Positions 16,732 through 23,988 of a stretch of DNA of 42,350 nt are shown one piece after another; within the stretch, counting starts at the first letter, position 1, and each line of letters begins with the position of its first letter. The stretch lies in contig DASPJL010000015.1 of assembly GCA_035628645.1 (NCBI GenBank), positions 1-42,350 on the forward strand. The letters run 5' to 3'. The DNA is from DASPJL01 sp035628645. GTDB lineage: Bacteria > Bacteroidota > Bacteroidia > Cytophagales > Cyclobacteriaceae. The notes under the pieces are model-generated. The model saw only the letters and a program-made list of their open reading frames with translations, made no database searches and was not told the origin of the DNA. The position numbers were made by a program, and so were the translations under genes.

Positions 16732-18282
16732 GTGTACAAGACAAAAATAGAATTGGAGAACAATAAAAAGGATTCAATGAATCAGGCAACACTTCTGGAA
16801 GAAAGTGAAGTAAAATATAAACTTCTTGTAGAAAGCATTAAAGATTATGCCATTTTTATGCTCAGCCCCGAGGGCATAATCACCACCTGGAATAAGGGTG
16901 CCGAAAACTTAAAGGGCTATACAGCTCAAGAAATTAAAGGAAAACACTTTTCTAAATTTTATACGAACGAAGATCTGCAAAATGGTTACCCAAACCATGA
17001 ACTTGAAGTAGCAAAAAAAGAAGGCAAGTTTGAAATTGATGGCTGGAGAGTCAAAAAGAATGGTGATAAATTCTGGGCAAATATTCTAATTACGCCAATC
17101 TATAATAGTAGTAATGTATTGGTAGGCTTTGCCAAGGTTACCAAAGACTTGACTCAGGTTAAGCAGTTGCAGGATGAAATTTTAGCGGCAAACGATCAGT
17201 TAAAGAAAAGCGAGCAAGTTCACAGAACACTTATTGAGGGAGTGAAGGATTATGCAATCTTTATGATTACACCCGAGGGAAAAGTAGCGACCTGGAATGC
17301 CGGTGCCGAAAGAATAAAAGGCTATCAGGCCTCGGAAATAATAGGTCAGCATTTTTCAAAATTTTACCCAGAGGAAGCAAGAAATTCTCAATTTCCTGAA
17401 TTTGAACTGAAGAAATCATTGGAGGAAGGCAGGTTCGAGGATGAAGGTTGGAGGGTAAAGAAAGATGGATCTACCTTTTGGGCAAATGTCATCATCACCC
17501 CCCTTTTTAGCGCTGGAAATAAGCACATTGGATTTTCAAAAATAACCCGGGATTTAAGTGAAAGGGTAAAAAACGAGGAACTTAGAAATAAGAATCAGCA
17601 GTTGTTAAAAATCAATACTGACCTTGACAATTTTGTTTACACCGCATCTCACGATTTAAAAGCGCCAATCTCCAATTTAGAGGGATTACTCAATCTATTT
17701 TCAAGAAAAATAGCCTCCAAAATAGAACCTTCAGAGCAAAGTATTCTTAAAATGATGAACGCTTCGTTACATCGACTGAAAAGGACAATCTCAGATTTGA
17801 CGGAAGTTATAAAAGTACAAAAGGAAGATAATACAGATGTAGAAAAAATAAATTTACATACGCTTATCAAAGAAGTAAAAGTCGATCTTTATAATTCAAT
17901 TGAGGAATCAAAAGTAAAAATTGAAGAGCATCTGGAAGTTAATGAAATACTGTTTGCCTCAAGGAATTTGAGAAGCATTGTATACAATCTTTTGAGTAAT
18001 GCGATTAAATACAGAGCCCCTGACAGACCGCTGAAAATTGATATTTCCTCGTCTCAAACTTCTGACTATACCATAATTTCCGTCACAGATAATGGTTTGG
18101 GTTTAAGCAAAGACAATAAGGAAAAACTATTTACCCTTTTTAAAAGGTTTCACAAACATGTGGAAGGGACAGGGATCGGCCTTTATATTGTGAAAAGGAT
18201 TTTAGAAAACAGCGGCGGCAAAATAGAGGTAAAAAGCGAGGTCAATAAAGGCACCGAGTTCAAATTGTATTTAAAAAGATAA
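16732..18282 (+). CDS. Double-PAS sensor histidine kinase
   Basis: 516 residues from a GTG at 16732. An ATG at 16777, preceded by AAAAAGGA, gives 501 residues starting MNQATLLEESEVKY and may be the true start. Two PAS domains (about 28-140 and 162-275) are strikingly alike: IKDYAIFMLSPEGIITTWN versus VKDYAIFMITPEGKVATWN, both continuing GKHFSKFY or GQHFSKFY and GWRVKK. The phosphoacceptor helix is FVYTASHDLKAPISNLEG with His307 (GTG numbering). The ATPase domain has the N box NLLSNAIKYRAPDRP, DNGLGLS and GTGIGLYIVKRI. There is no membrane segment, so it is a cytosolic sensor. No adjacent response regulator. Confidence 0.92.
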   Translation: MYKTKIELENNKKDSMNQATLLEESEVKYKLLVESIKDYAIFMLSPEGIITTWNKGAENLKGYTAQEIKGKHFSKFYTNEDLQNGYPNHELEVAKKEGKFEIDGWRVKKNGDKFWANILITPIYNSSNVLVGFAKVTKDLTQVKQLQDEILAANDQLKKSEQVHRTLIEGVKDYAIFMITPEGKVATWNAGAERIKGYQASEIIGQHFSKFYPEEARNSQFPEFELKKSLEEGRFEDEGWRVKKDGSTFWANVIITPLFSAGNKHIGFSKITRDLSERVKNEELRNKNQQLLKINTDLDNFVYTASHDLKAPISNLEGLLNLFSRKIASKIEPSEQSILKMMNASLHRLKRTISDLTEVIKVQKEDNTDVEKINLHTLIKEVKVDLYNSIEESKVKIEEHLEVNEILFASRNLRSIVYNLLSNAIKYRAPDRPLKIDISSSQTSDYTIISVTDNGLGLSKDNKEKLFTLFKRFHKHVEGTGIGLYIVKRILENSGGKIEVKSEVNKGTEFKLYLKR

Positions 18283-18457
18283 AATACAAATCCTCACTTT
18301 ATCCTGAAGAAATAAATGTAGATACTTCCCTCCAATAAAAACATCAACCCGATAAAACACTAAATTATGCTATAAATGATACATGCTTGAACCCCGGAGT
18401 TCATGCTTATAAAATAATTTTATCCTTAAAAATCCTATTTTAGGGGAAACTACCTAA

Positions 18458-19333
18458 ATGCAAGCCCTTTTGTTTTATTTGATTTATCCCCTTATTTATT
18501 TAATTGCTTCCCTTCCCTTTAGACTTTTATACAGTGTTTCAGATTTTTTTTACCATATACTGAAGCTTACAGGTTATCGTAAAGAAGTTGTATTAAAAAA
18601 CCTTCGAAACTCATTCCCCGAAAAAAGTGAAACAGAAATTGTATCCATATGCAATGCGTATTACCGCTATCTATGTGATCTGATACTTGAAACACTAAAA
18701 ACCCTTACCACTACTGAAAAAGAAGCAAGAGATCATTGTCACTTTCATAATACTCCATGGTTAGATAAATATTACGAAGAGAAACAAAGCATTATAGTAG
18801 TAATGGGGCACTATGGCAATTGGGAATGGGCTGGCCCAAGCTTTACATTAAATACTAAATATCAGTTGGTGGTTATTTACCGGCCATTATCCAATATCCA
18901 TTTTGAAAAAATGACCTCCCGCATGCGGACAAAATTTGGAACAAAGATTACACCGGTTAATCAAACTTTGCGGGATATGGTAGCCAACAGGAGTAAAATC
19001 ACAGCTACAGCCTTGGTTGCCGACCAAACCGCTACACCTGAAAACGCCTATTGGACCAATTTCTTGAATCAGGATACTGCAGTGTATATGGGGCCAGAGA
19101 AACTGGCTAAAAAATTCAATTATCCTGTTGTTTATATGAATATAAAACGGGTACGAAGAGGATATTATGAGGTATTTCCGGAATTAATGTTTGACAATCC
19201 CAAGGATACTTCAGAAGGAGAAATATCAGAGGCTTTTACGAGAAGACTAGAGCAGGAAATCAAGTCTGATCCGGCAATCTGGCTATGGTCTCACAGGCGT
19301 TGGAAGCATTCACGGATAAAGAAACAAGTTTAA
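18458..19333 (+). CDS. Lysophospholipid/lipid A acyltransferase (LpxL/HtrB family)
   Basis: 291 residues. An N-terminal hydrophobic anchor (FYLIYPLIYLIASLPFRLLY) is followed by the family's core with the H-x4-E catalytic motif GHYGNWEWAG (His at about residue 117). Also visible are VVIYRPLSN, the variable ADQTATPENAYWTNFL, and the terminal WLWSHRRWKH. Members transfer an acyl chain from acyl-ACP to lipid A precursors or related glyco/aminolipids at the inner-membrane surface. A desaturase gene follows 37 nt later on the same strand, suggesting both tune membrane lipids. The exact acceptor is not deducible. Confidence 0.9.
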   Translation: MQALLFYLIYPLIYLIASLPFRLLYSVSDFFYHILKLTGYRKEVVLKNLRNSFPEKSETEIVSICNAYYRYLCDLILETLKTLTTTEKEARDHCHFHNTPWLDKYYEEKQSIIVVMGHYGNWEWAGPSFTLNTKYQLVVIYRPLSNIHFEKMTSRMRTKFGTKITPVNQTLRDMVANRSKITATALVADQTATPENAYWTNFLNQDTAVYMGPEKLAKKFNYPVVYMNIKRVRRGYYEVFPELMFDNPKDTSEGEISEAFTRRLEQEIKSDPAIWLWSHRRWKHSRIKKQV

Positions 19334-19370
19334 AAGTTAATTATTTATATATATTAGGGGTTTACTATCT

Positions 19371-20345
19371 ATGCGTACAAGTAAAGAATTAATTTTAGCC
19401 ACAAAAGCATATACTAAAGAAGATAGATTCAGAAGTTGGTTTGAGACGTGGATTACCATCTTATTGCTAAGTATTTTTTTTACAGCCACATTTGTTAATT
19501 TCTATCTGCCGTTGCGGTTATTATGCAGTGTAATGGTGGCCCTACTATATGTACGGATGTTTGTGATCTACCATGATTATCAGCATCATGCCATTTTGCA
19601 AAATTCAAAATTGGCGACCGTGCTGATGAAAGCCTTTGGTATTTTTATCCTTGTACCTCAGACCATCTGGAAGCGCTCTCATGATCATCATCATAACCAC
19701 AATTCAAAATTAACCATTACCGGAATCGGGTCATATCCTACCATCTGCAAGAATCGATTTTTGAATCTTACTAAAACGGAGCAGCGGATTTATTTAATTA
19801 ACAGGCATCCCCTTACTGTTATATTTGGCTACTTTACTTTGTTTATTTATTGGCTCAATATAAAGTCTTTTGTACAAAGTCCTAAAAGACATCTGGACTC
19901 CCTTTTTACGCTATTGTTTCACTTCATCGCCGGAGGCTTGATTTGGTATTTTCTTGGATTTTATGCTTTTTTAATAAGCTGGTTTATTCCCTATTTCCTG
20001 GCTTTTGCCATAGGTTCATACTTGTTTTATAGTCAGCATAATTTCCCTGGTGCAGAATTCAAGGAAAACCAGGACTGGAAATATGAACATGCAGCCCTCT
20101 CTTCTACAAGTTATATGGTAATGCCTGCGCCCCTGCAATGGATGACGGGTAATATTGGCTACCATCACGTACATCATTTAAACTCAAGGATCCCTTTTTA
20201 CAGGCTACCTGAAGCAATGAAAAGTATGCCTGAGCTTCACAGTGTTTACATCACCTCATGGCACCCTGTTGAAATGTGGAGATGTTTCAGACTCAAGCTT
20301 TGGGACGCTGACAAGGGTAAAATGATTACTATGAGTCAGATTTAG
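19371..20345 (+). CDS. Membrane fatty acid desaturase
   Basis: 324 residues, integral membrane, with the three histidine clusters that bind the di-iron centre: HDYQHH (about residue 66), HDHHHNHN (about 104) and HHVHHLN (about 265). Four hydrophobic segments alternate with them as in acyl-lipid desaturases. The third box plus HLNSRIPFYRLPEA is typical of the DesA-type (delta-12/omega) branch. It introduces a double bond in acyl chains using O2 and an electron donor. It lies directly after the acyltransferase and is probably co-transcribed with it. Confidence 0.9.
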   Translation: MRTSKELILATKAYTKEDRFRSWFETWITILLLSIFFTATFVNFYLPLRLLCSVMVALLYVRMFVIYHDYQHHAILQNSKLATVLMKAFGIFILVPQTIWKRSHDHHHNHNSKLTITGIGSYPTICKNRFLNLTKTEQRIYLINRHPLTVIFGYFTLFIYWLNIKSFVQSPKRHLDSLFTLLFHFIAGGLIWYFLGFYAFLISWFIPYFLAFAIGSYLFYSQHNFPGAEFKENQDWKYEHAALSSTSYMVMPAPLQWMTGNIGYHHVHHLNSRIPFYRLPEAMKSMPELHSVYITSWHPVEMWRCFRLKLWDADKGKMITMSQI

Positions 20346-20404
20346 ACTTCCTAAATCATTAATTAAAAAACTTATCCCGGTACATAGACAAGAGTGATGT
20401 TTTG

Positions 20405-20434
20405 TTATAGTTTTATACTTTAGAAAAACTATAA
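20405..20434. promoter_or_regulatory. Perfect inverted repeat just upstream of VOC gene
   Basis: TTATAGTTTT (20405-20414) and AAAACTATAA (20425-20434) are exact 10-bp inverted arms around a 10-nt loop, ending 11 nt before the ATG at 20446. It could be an operator or a leader hairpin that masks translation initiation. Confidence 0.4.
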
Positions 20435-20445
20435 CTTCATCTTTC

Positions 20446-20808
20446 ATGGACATAAAATTTGAAGGTGGCCTTAACATCGCCATCAAGATCCCGAAAAGCA
20501 AATACGAACAAACGGTAGCTTTTTACAGGGATATTTTAAAACTTGAAGTAACCGAAAAGCCTATTGAAAACCCAACGGTTTCCAGGACACATGAAGTAAA
20601 ATTTGGCAATAATATTGTTTGGCTGGATTGTGTCGACAATTACACTCATTCAGAAACCTGGTTAGAGCTAAAAACACCCAATGTGGAGGAAGCAACAAGA
20701 TACTTAAAAACTAACGGAGTAGACACTTGCGATGAATTGGAAAAAATACCCGAGGACATGCATTGGATTACAGACCCTGCTGGAACTGTATTTATTTTGG
20801 GTAAATAA
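20446..20808 (+). CDS. VOC family protein (glyoxalase/bleomycin-resistance type)
   Basis: 120 residues, one VOC module pair: GGLNIAIKIPKSKYEQTVAF (about 7-26), followed by YRDILKLEV, then VKFGNNIVWLDCVDNYTHSE, and the terminal HWITDPAGTVFILGK. Substrate and metal use are unknown. Its stop codon is embedded in the left arm of the CTCCAAGGG palindrome. An exact inverted repeat lies directly before its start. Confidence 0.85.
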   Translation: MDIKFEGGLNIAIKIPKSKYEQTVAFYRDILKLEVTEKPIENPTVSRTHEVKFGNNIVWLDCVDNYTHSETWLELKTPNVEEATRYLKTNGVDTCDELEKIPEDMHWITDPAGTVFILGK

Positions 20809-20841
20809 ACTCTCCAAGGGTTTAAAACCCTTGGAGAGTTT
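20807..20841. repeat. CTCCAAGGG palindrome, copy 2
   Basis: Exact 17-nt inverted arms (20807-20823 and 20825-20841) with a single-base centre; the core is the same as at 14079-14113. It overlaps the stop codon of the VOC gene and could end its transcript. The remaining stretch to 21044 shows no gene I can support. Confidence 0.75.
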
Positions 20842-21044
20842 GGGCTTATTTGCTTTCCACAAATTTTCTAAAATTATCAAGAATAGCCTGCTAGTCACCT
20901 TTTTGTTTCGTGTTAATACCCTCAGGCTCGAACGATTCTGTTACCTTGGTCGCGCTACCCAAATCTTAAAAAATTCAATTTCTACATTCCGCTGTCCCCC
21001 CGTTTTATATTTAATCCTTTCAAGTGCCTTTACGAGCTTTCAGA

Positions 21045-21635
21045 TCATTTTGCTGAAATACAGTATAACAAATTAGAAAACTGTCCCTGCTCCTTTAAAC
21101 TGGGAGATTGTTCTATAAAGCCATCTTTGGTATAAATCCTAACAATGTTTATTTCCTTTGTTATCAAGTCATTAATTATGGATTTATCATTTAAACTTAT
21201 GCTTGCATTCCCTTTACAATTGGCCTTATTACTCGTTGTCAATTCTAGCCTTGTACTGTCTTCAAATAAAAATACAATTCTGGATTTTTCTTCTAAGCAG
21301 CCTTTCGAGAGATAAAATTTAAGATTTATTTTCCCATTGGAATTTACTATTCCAATGCCAACATTCTTATTCTTAAAGTTATTTGAAAAGAAAATGGTTT
21401 CCCTATTTATTTTATAATCAATTCCCTCAACCTTATCTGATTTCGACGTAACCCAAAAATCACATTTACCTTCCGGGGTAAAAGAAATAGTTGTCGGTTC
21501 AACAATTTCCTCCTCAAACTTCCATGTGCCATTCTCATTCAGGATTACCACCCTTCTATCAGAAGTCGTGGCTCTTTGTTGGGAATAAACTACGGTATTT
21601 ATCAACAAGAACAATACGAAAAGAATTTTATTCAT
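21045..21635 (-). CDS. Secreted hypothetical protein
   Basis: 196 residues with a clear signal peptide (MNKILFVLFLLINTVVYSQQ, cleavage at about residue 18). The mature start TTSDRRVVILNENGTWKFE matches a motif seen at the N-terminus of many short periplasmic Bacteroidota proteins (a small strand pair, 'G.W.' type). The rest is beta-rich, with one cysteine pair candidate (SKGCLEE, NKANCKGN). No family function is recognised. It is a stand-alone gene on the minus strand. Confidence 0.7.
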   Translation of the reverse strand: MNKILFVLFLLINTVVYSQQRATTSDRRVVILNENGTWKFEEEIVEPTTISFTPEGKCDFWVTSKSDKVEGIDYKINRETIFFSNNFKNKNVGIGIVNSNGKINLKFYLSKGCLEEKSRIVFLFEDSTRLELTTSNKANCKGNASISLNDKSIINDLITKEINIVRIYTKDGFIEQSPSLKEQGQFSNLLYCISAK

Positions 21636-21816
21636 AAAAAGAAAATAGATTTAATAGTTAAAAGGCACTAGTTAACACTATTAAGAAAAATTTCCTAAAT
21701 ATTTTTGTGAATATCATAGAGCAAACATTATTTGCCTCTACTCCGGGTCTTGTCCCCCGACAAAACGCCTTCAAACATCTTACCAAGCGCGTATATAGCG
21801 GTAATGCCAGAAGTCC

Positions 21817-21899
21817 TGCGTGAGTGATACGTAAGGTTTAATCCCGAATTTTTCATGGGGGACCGGAGCGAAGCGGAGTCTGTAGCAGCATGGCCCCCA
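21817..21899. repeat. Dispersed element, copy 1 (TGCGTGAGT...CGAAGCGGAG)
   Basis: It begins TGCGTGAGTGATACGTAAGG, contains CCGAATTTTT and GCGAAGCGGAGTCT, and closes in a hairpin TGGGGG (21856-21861) with CCCCCA (21894-21899). A second, diverged copy is at 31831-31890. It is part of a 430-nt gene-free stretch before the chitinase gene. The ORF at 21780-21983 is not credible as a protein. Confidence 0.6.
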
Positions 21900-21994
21900 G
21901 GGACATGCCCTTATTATTATAATCGAAGTAGAGAAGATGAAGAATGAAGTGTTTTTAACGTAGTGTACAAATTTAACTGGCACTGATTAATATT

Positions 21995-22002
21995 TATATT
22001 TG
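21995..22002 (+). promoter_or_regulatory. Candidate -7 box of the chitinase gene
   Basis: TATATTTG matches the Bacteroidota -7 consensus TAnnTTTG, 72 nt before the ATG at 22074. A TTA triplet at 21973-21975, 19 nt upstream of it, could serve as the -33 element (consensus TTG). Confidence 0.45.
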
Positions 22003-22073
22003 GAAAGCTAGGTGTGCATTGTCATTCGACAATTTAAAAAAATAAATCAATTATTAACCTTATTTCAAATCTT

Positions 22074-23855
22074 ATGAAAAACTTTACTAAGTCAAAAGTT
22101 TTAGTATTTATCTTTTCGCTTTTTGTAACTTTTGGTTCCTGGGCTCAATTATCCTGCTACCAGTCGGTAGGGTACTTTCCATCATGGACTGGCGCTACCA
22201 CTTCAATCGATTACAGTAAGTGGACGCATATCAATTACTCTTTTGCTATTCCCAATGGTGATGGTTCGGTGGGACCAATTGAAAATTCTGCAAAGCTGGT
22301 GGACCTCGTAAACAGAGGGCACGCCAACAATACCAAAGTGCTTCTTGCCATTGGTGGATGGCTTAGTTCCTCTCCGGGTGGTACACCTTTCGAATCGATA
22401 GCCACCAATCCTACTGCTATCAATAACTTTGTAAACACCTGTGCCAATCTTATCAATCAGTACAATCTGGACGGTATTGATATTGACTGGGAATATCCTA
22501 CCTCTCAGGCTAGATGGAACGCAGTGATCGGACCGCTTGCCAGCAGAATTCATGGAATGGGTAAATTATTAACCGCAGCGGTCGCAGGCGGAGCTTATTT
22601 TGGTAATGGTTTCGGAGATGTTTCCCAATTGGACCTTGTAAATATTATGGCTTATGACTGTAATTGTCCAACCAATTCGCCATATTCTGCAGCAGTTGAC
22701 GGAATAAATTATTGGGCCGGAAGAGGTGTTCCTCAAAATAAAAGAATCCTTGGCTTACCTTTTTATAGCAGCGACAACAATACCAGTCTGCACGTACAAA
22801 AAACCAATTATGCCAAATCGAATGCCGGTGGAATAATGGTTTGGGAGATTTCATCGCCAGGAGATATCAATTCAATAGTTTCTACTCTGGGTAATCTTTG
22901 CAAGGGTGGAACACCTCCCCCTCCTGGTGTAGCAAGTGTGTATGAACACTGTAGTTTTGGGGGAACTTCCGCAGGCCTTCCTGTAGGGAATTACACCCTA
23001 AGTCAGTTAAATTCAAGAGGCATAGCTAATGATTTTATCTCTTCTTTAAAAGTAAACTCAGGATACGAAGTGGTGCTTTATCAACATGATAATTTTACCG
23101 GAACTTCTTTAATCTTCTCTGGTGATGATGGCTGTTTGGTTGACAATGGCGCAAATGACTGGGCGAGCTCATTAAGGGTAAGAACCAAAACAGGTTCATT
23201 TAGCCAAACCGTACAAGCTGAAAATTACAGCGCAATGTCAGGAGTTCAAACCGAAGGCACTTCTGATGCAGGTGGAGGATCAAATGTAGGTTGGATAGAT
23301 ACCGGAGACTGGATGGCCTACAACAGCATCAATGTTCCTTCATCGGGATCTTATTTGGTAGAATACAGGGTAGCAAGTCCAAACAGCAATGCTGTACTTT
23401 CTCTGGATTTGAATGCAGGTTCAATTCAATTAGGCACACGTGCCATTCCTAACACCGGAGGATGGCAAAACTGGACTACCGTTTCCCATACTGTGAACAT
23501 CAATGCAGGCACCTACAATTTCGGGATCTTTGCTCAAACAGGCGGCTTTAACATCAACTGGTGGAGAATTTCAAAGAGCAGTGGAGCAAGATTGGGCGAA
23601 CCTGAGATAATAGCAAGCAGCACTGAAACTCGTGAGTTACAACTTTATCCAAATCCGGTTTCAAGCAATATTTTCATCTCATCAAACCTATTTAAAGGCG
23701 CGAAAATCAATATCTTAAGCGCTGATGGAATCAACAGGTTAAAAGGAGTGGCTTCTGAAAATGGCATCGATGTTTCCAAACTATCTCCAGGTCTTTATAC
23801 CATGGTAATCGATATGAATGGCCAAAGGGTCATGAGGAAATTTATAAAGAACTAA
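22074..23855 (+). CDS. Secreted GH18 chitinase with crystallin, CBM6 and T9SS sorting domains
   Basis: 593 residues. Signal peptide to about residue 24 (FGSWAQ). The GH18 catalytic domain (about 26-280) has LLAIGGWLSS and the catalytic D-x-x-D-x-D-x-E as DGIDIDWE (Asp133-Glu140, Glu140 the acid/base), VNIMAYD, and the terminal GIMVWE. A beta/gamma-crystallin domain (about 290-375) carries two intact Ca-binding motifs, NDFISS and NDWASS. A CBM6 (about 382-510: VQAENYSAMSGVQTEG, DTGDWMAYN, INWWRIS) is followed by a type A T9SS sorting domain (LYPNPVSSNIFIS to RKFIKN). It should be exported through T9SS and cleave chitin or related GlcNAc polymers outside the cell. A terminator follows. The 3' ~650 bp are nearly repeated in the next gene. 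Confidence 0.93.
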   Translation: MKNFTKSKVLVFIFSLFVTFGSWAQLSCYQSVGYFPSWTGATTSIDYSKWTHINYSFAIPNGDGSVGPIENSAKLVDLVNRGHANNTKVLLAIGGWLSSSPGGTPFESIATNPTAINNFVNTCANLINQYNLDGIDIDWEYPTSQARWNAVIGPLASRIHGMGKLLTAAVAGGAYFGNGFGDVSQLDLVNIMAYDCNCPTNSPYSAAVDGINYWAGRGVPQNKRILGLPFYSSDNNTSLHVQKTNYAKSNAGGIMVWEISSPGDINSIVSTLGNLCKGGTPPPPGVASVYEHCSFGGTSAGLPVGNYTLSQLNSRGIANDFISSLKVNSGYEVVLYQHDNFTGTSLIFSGDDGCLVDNGANDWASSLRVRTKTGSFSQTVQAENYSAMSGVQTEGTSDAGGGSNVGWIDTGDWMAYNSINVPSSGSYLVEYRVASPNSNAVLSLDLNAGSIQLGTRAIPNTGGWQNWTTVSHTVNINAGTYNFGIFAQTGGFNINWWRISKSSGARLGEPEIIASSTETRELQLYPNPVSSNIFISSNLFKGAKINILSADGINRLKGVASENGIDVSKLSPGLYTMVIDMNGQRVMRKFIKN

Positions 23856-23868
23856 GTTTATGAAATCA

Positions 23869-23900
23869 AAAGGCTCACCAAGGTGGGCCTTTTTTATTTT
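23869..23900 (+). terminator. Rho-independent terminator after chitinase gene
   Basis: AAGGCTCACC and GGTGGGCCTT pair around a two-base centre, followed by TTTTTATTTT, 14 nt after the stop codon. It separates the transcript from the next GH18-type gene. Confidence 0.8.
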
Positions 23901-23988
23901 AATGCGCCTTGTCTATATTCTAATGACAAGCTTTTATTATTTAAAGAAATCCTTCCAACCAGTTATAAACCCTTATTAAACAACATCT

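Noticed and set aside
21780..21983. 67-codon minus-strand ORF
   Set aside because: It is read through the dispersed repeat element; no ribosome site or domain, unusual Cys/Pro/Arg mix.
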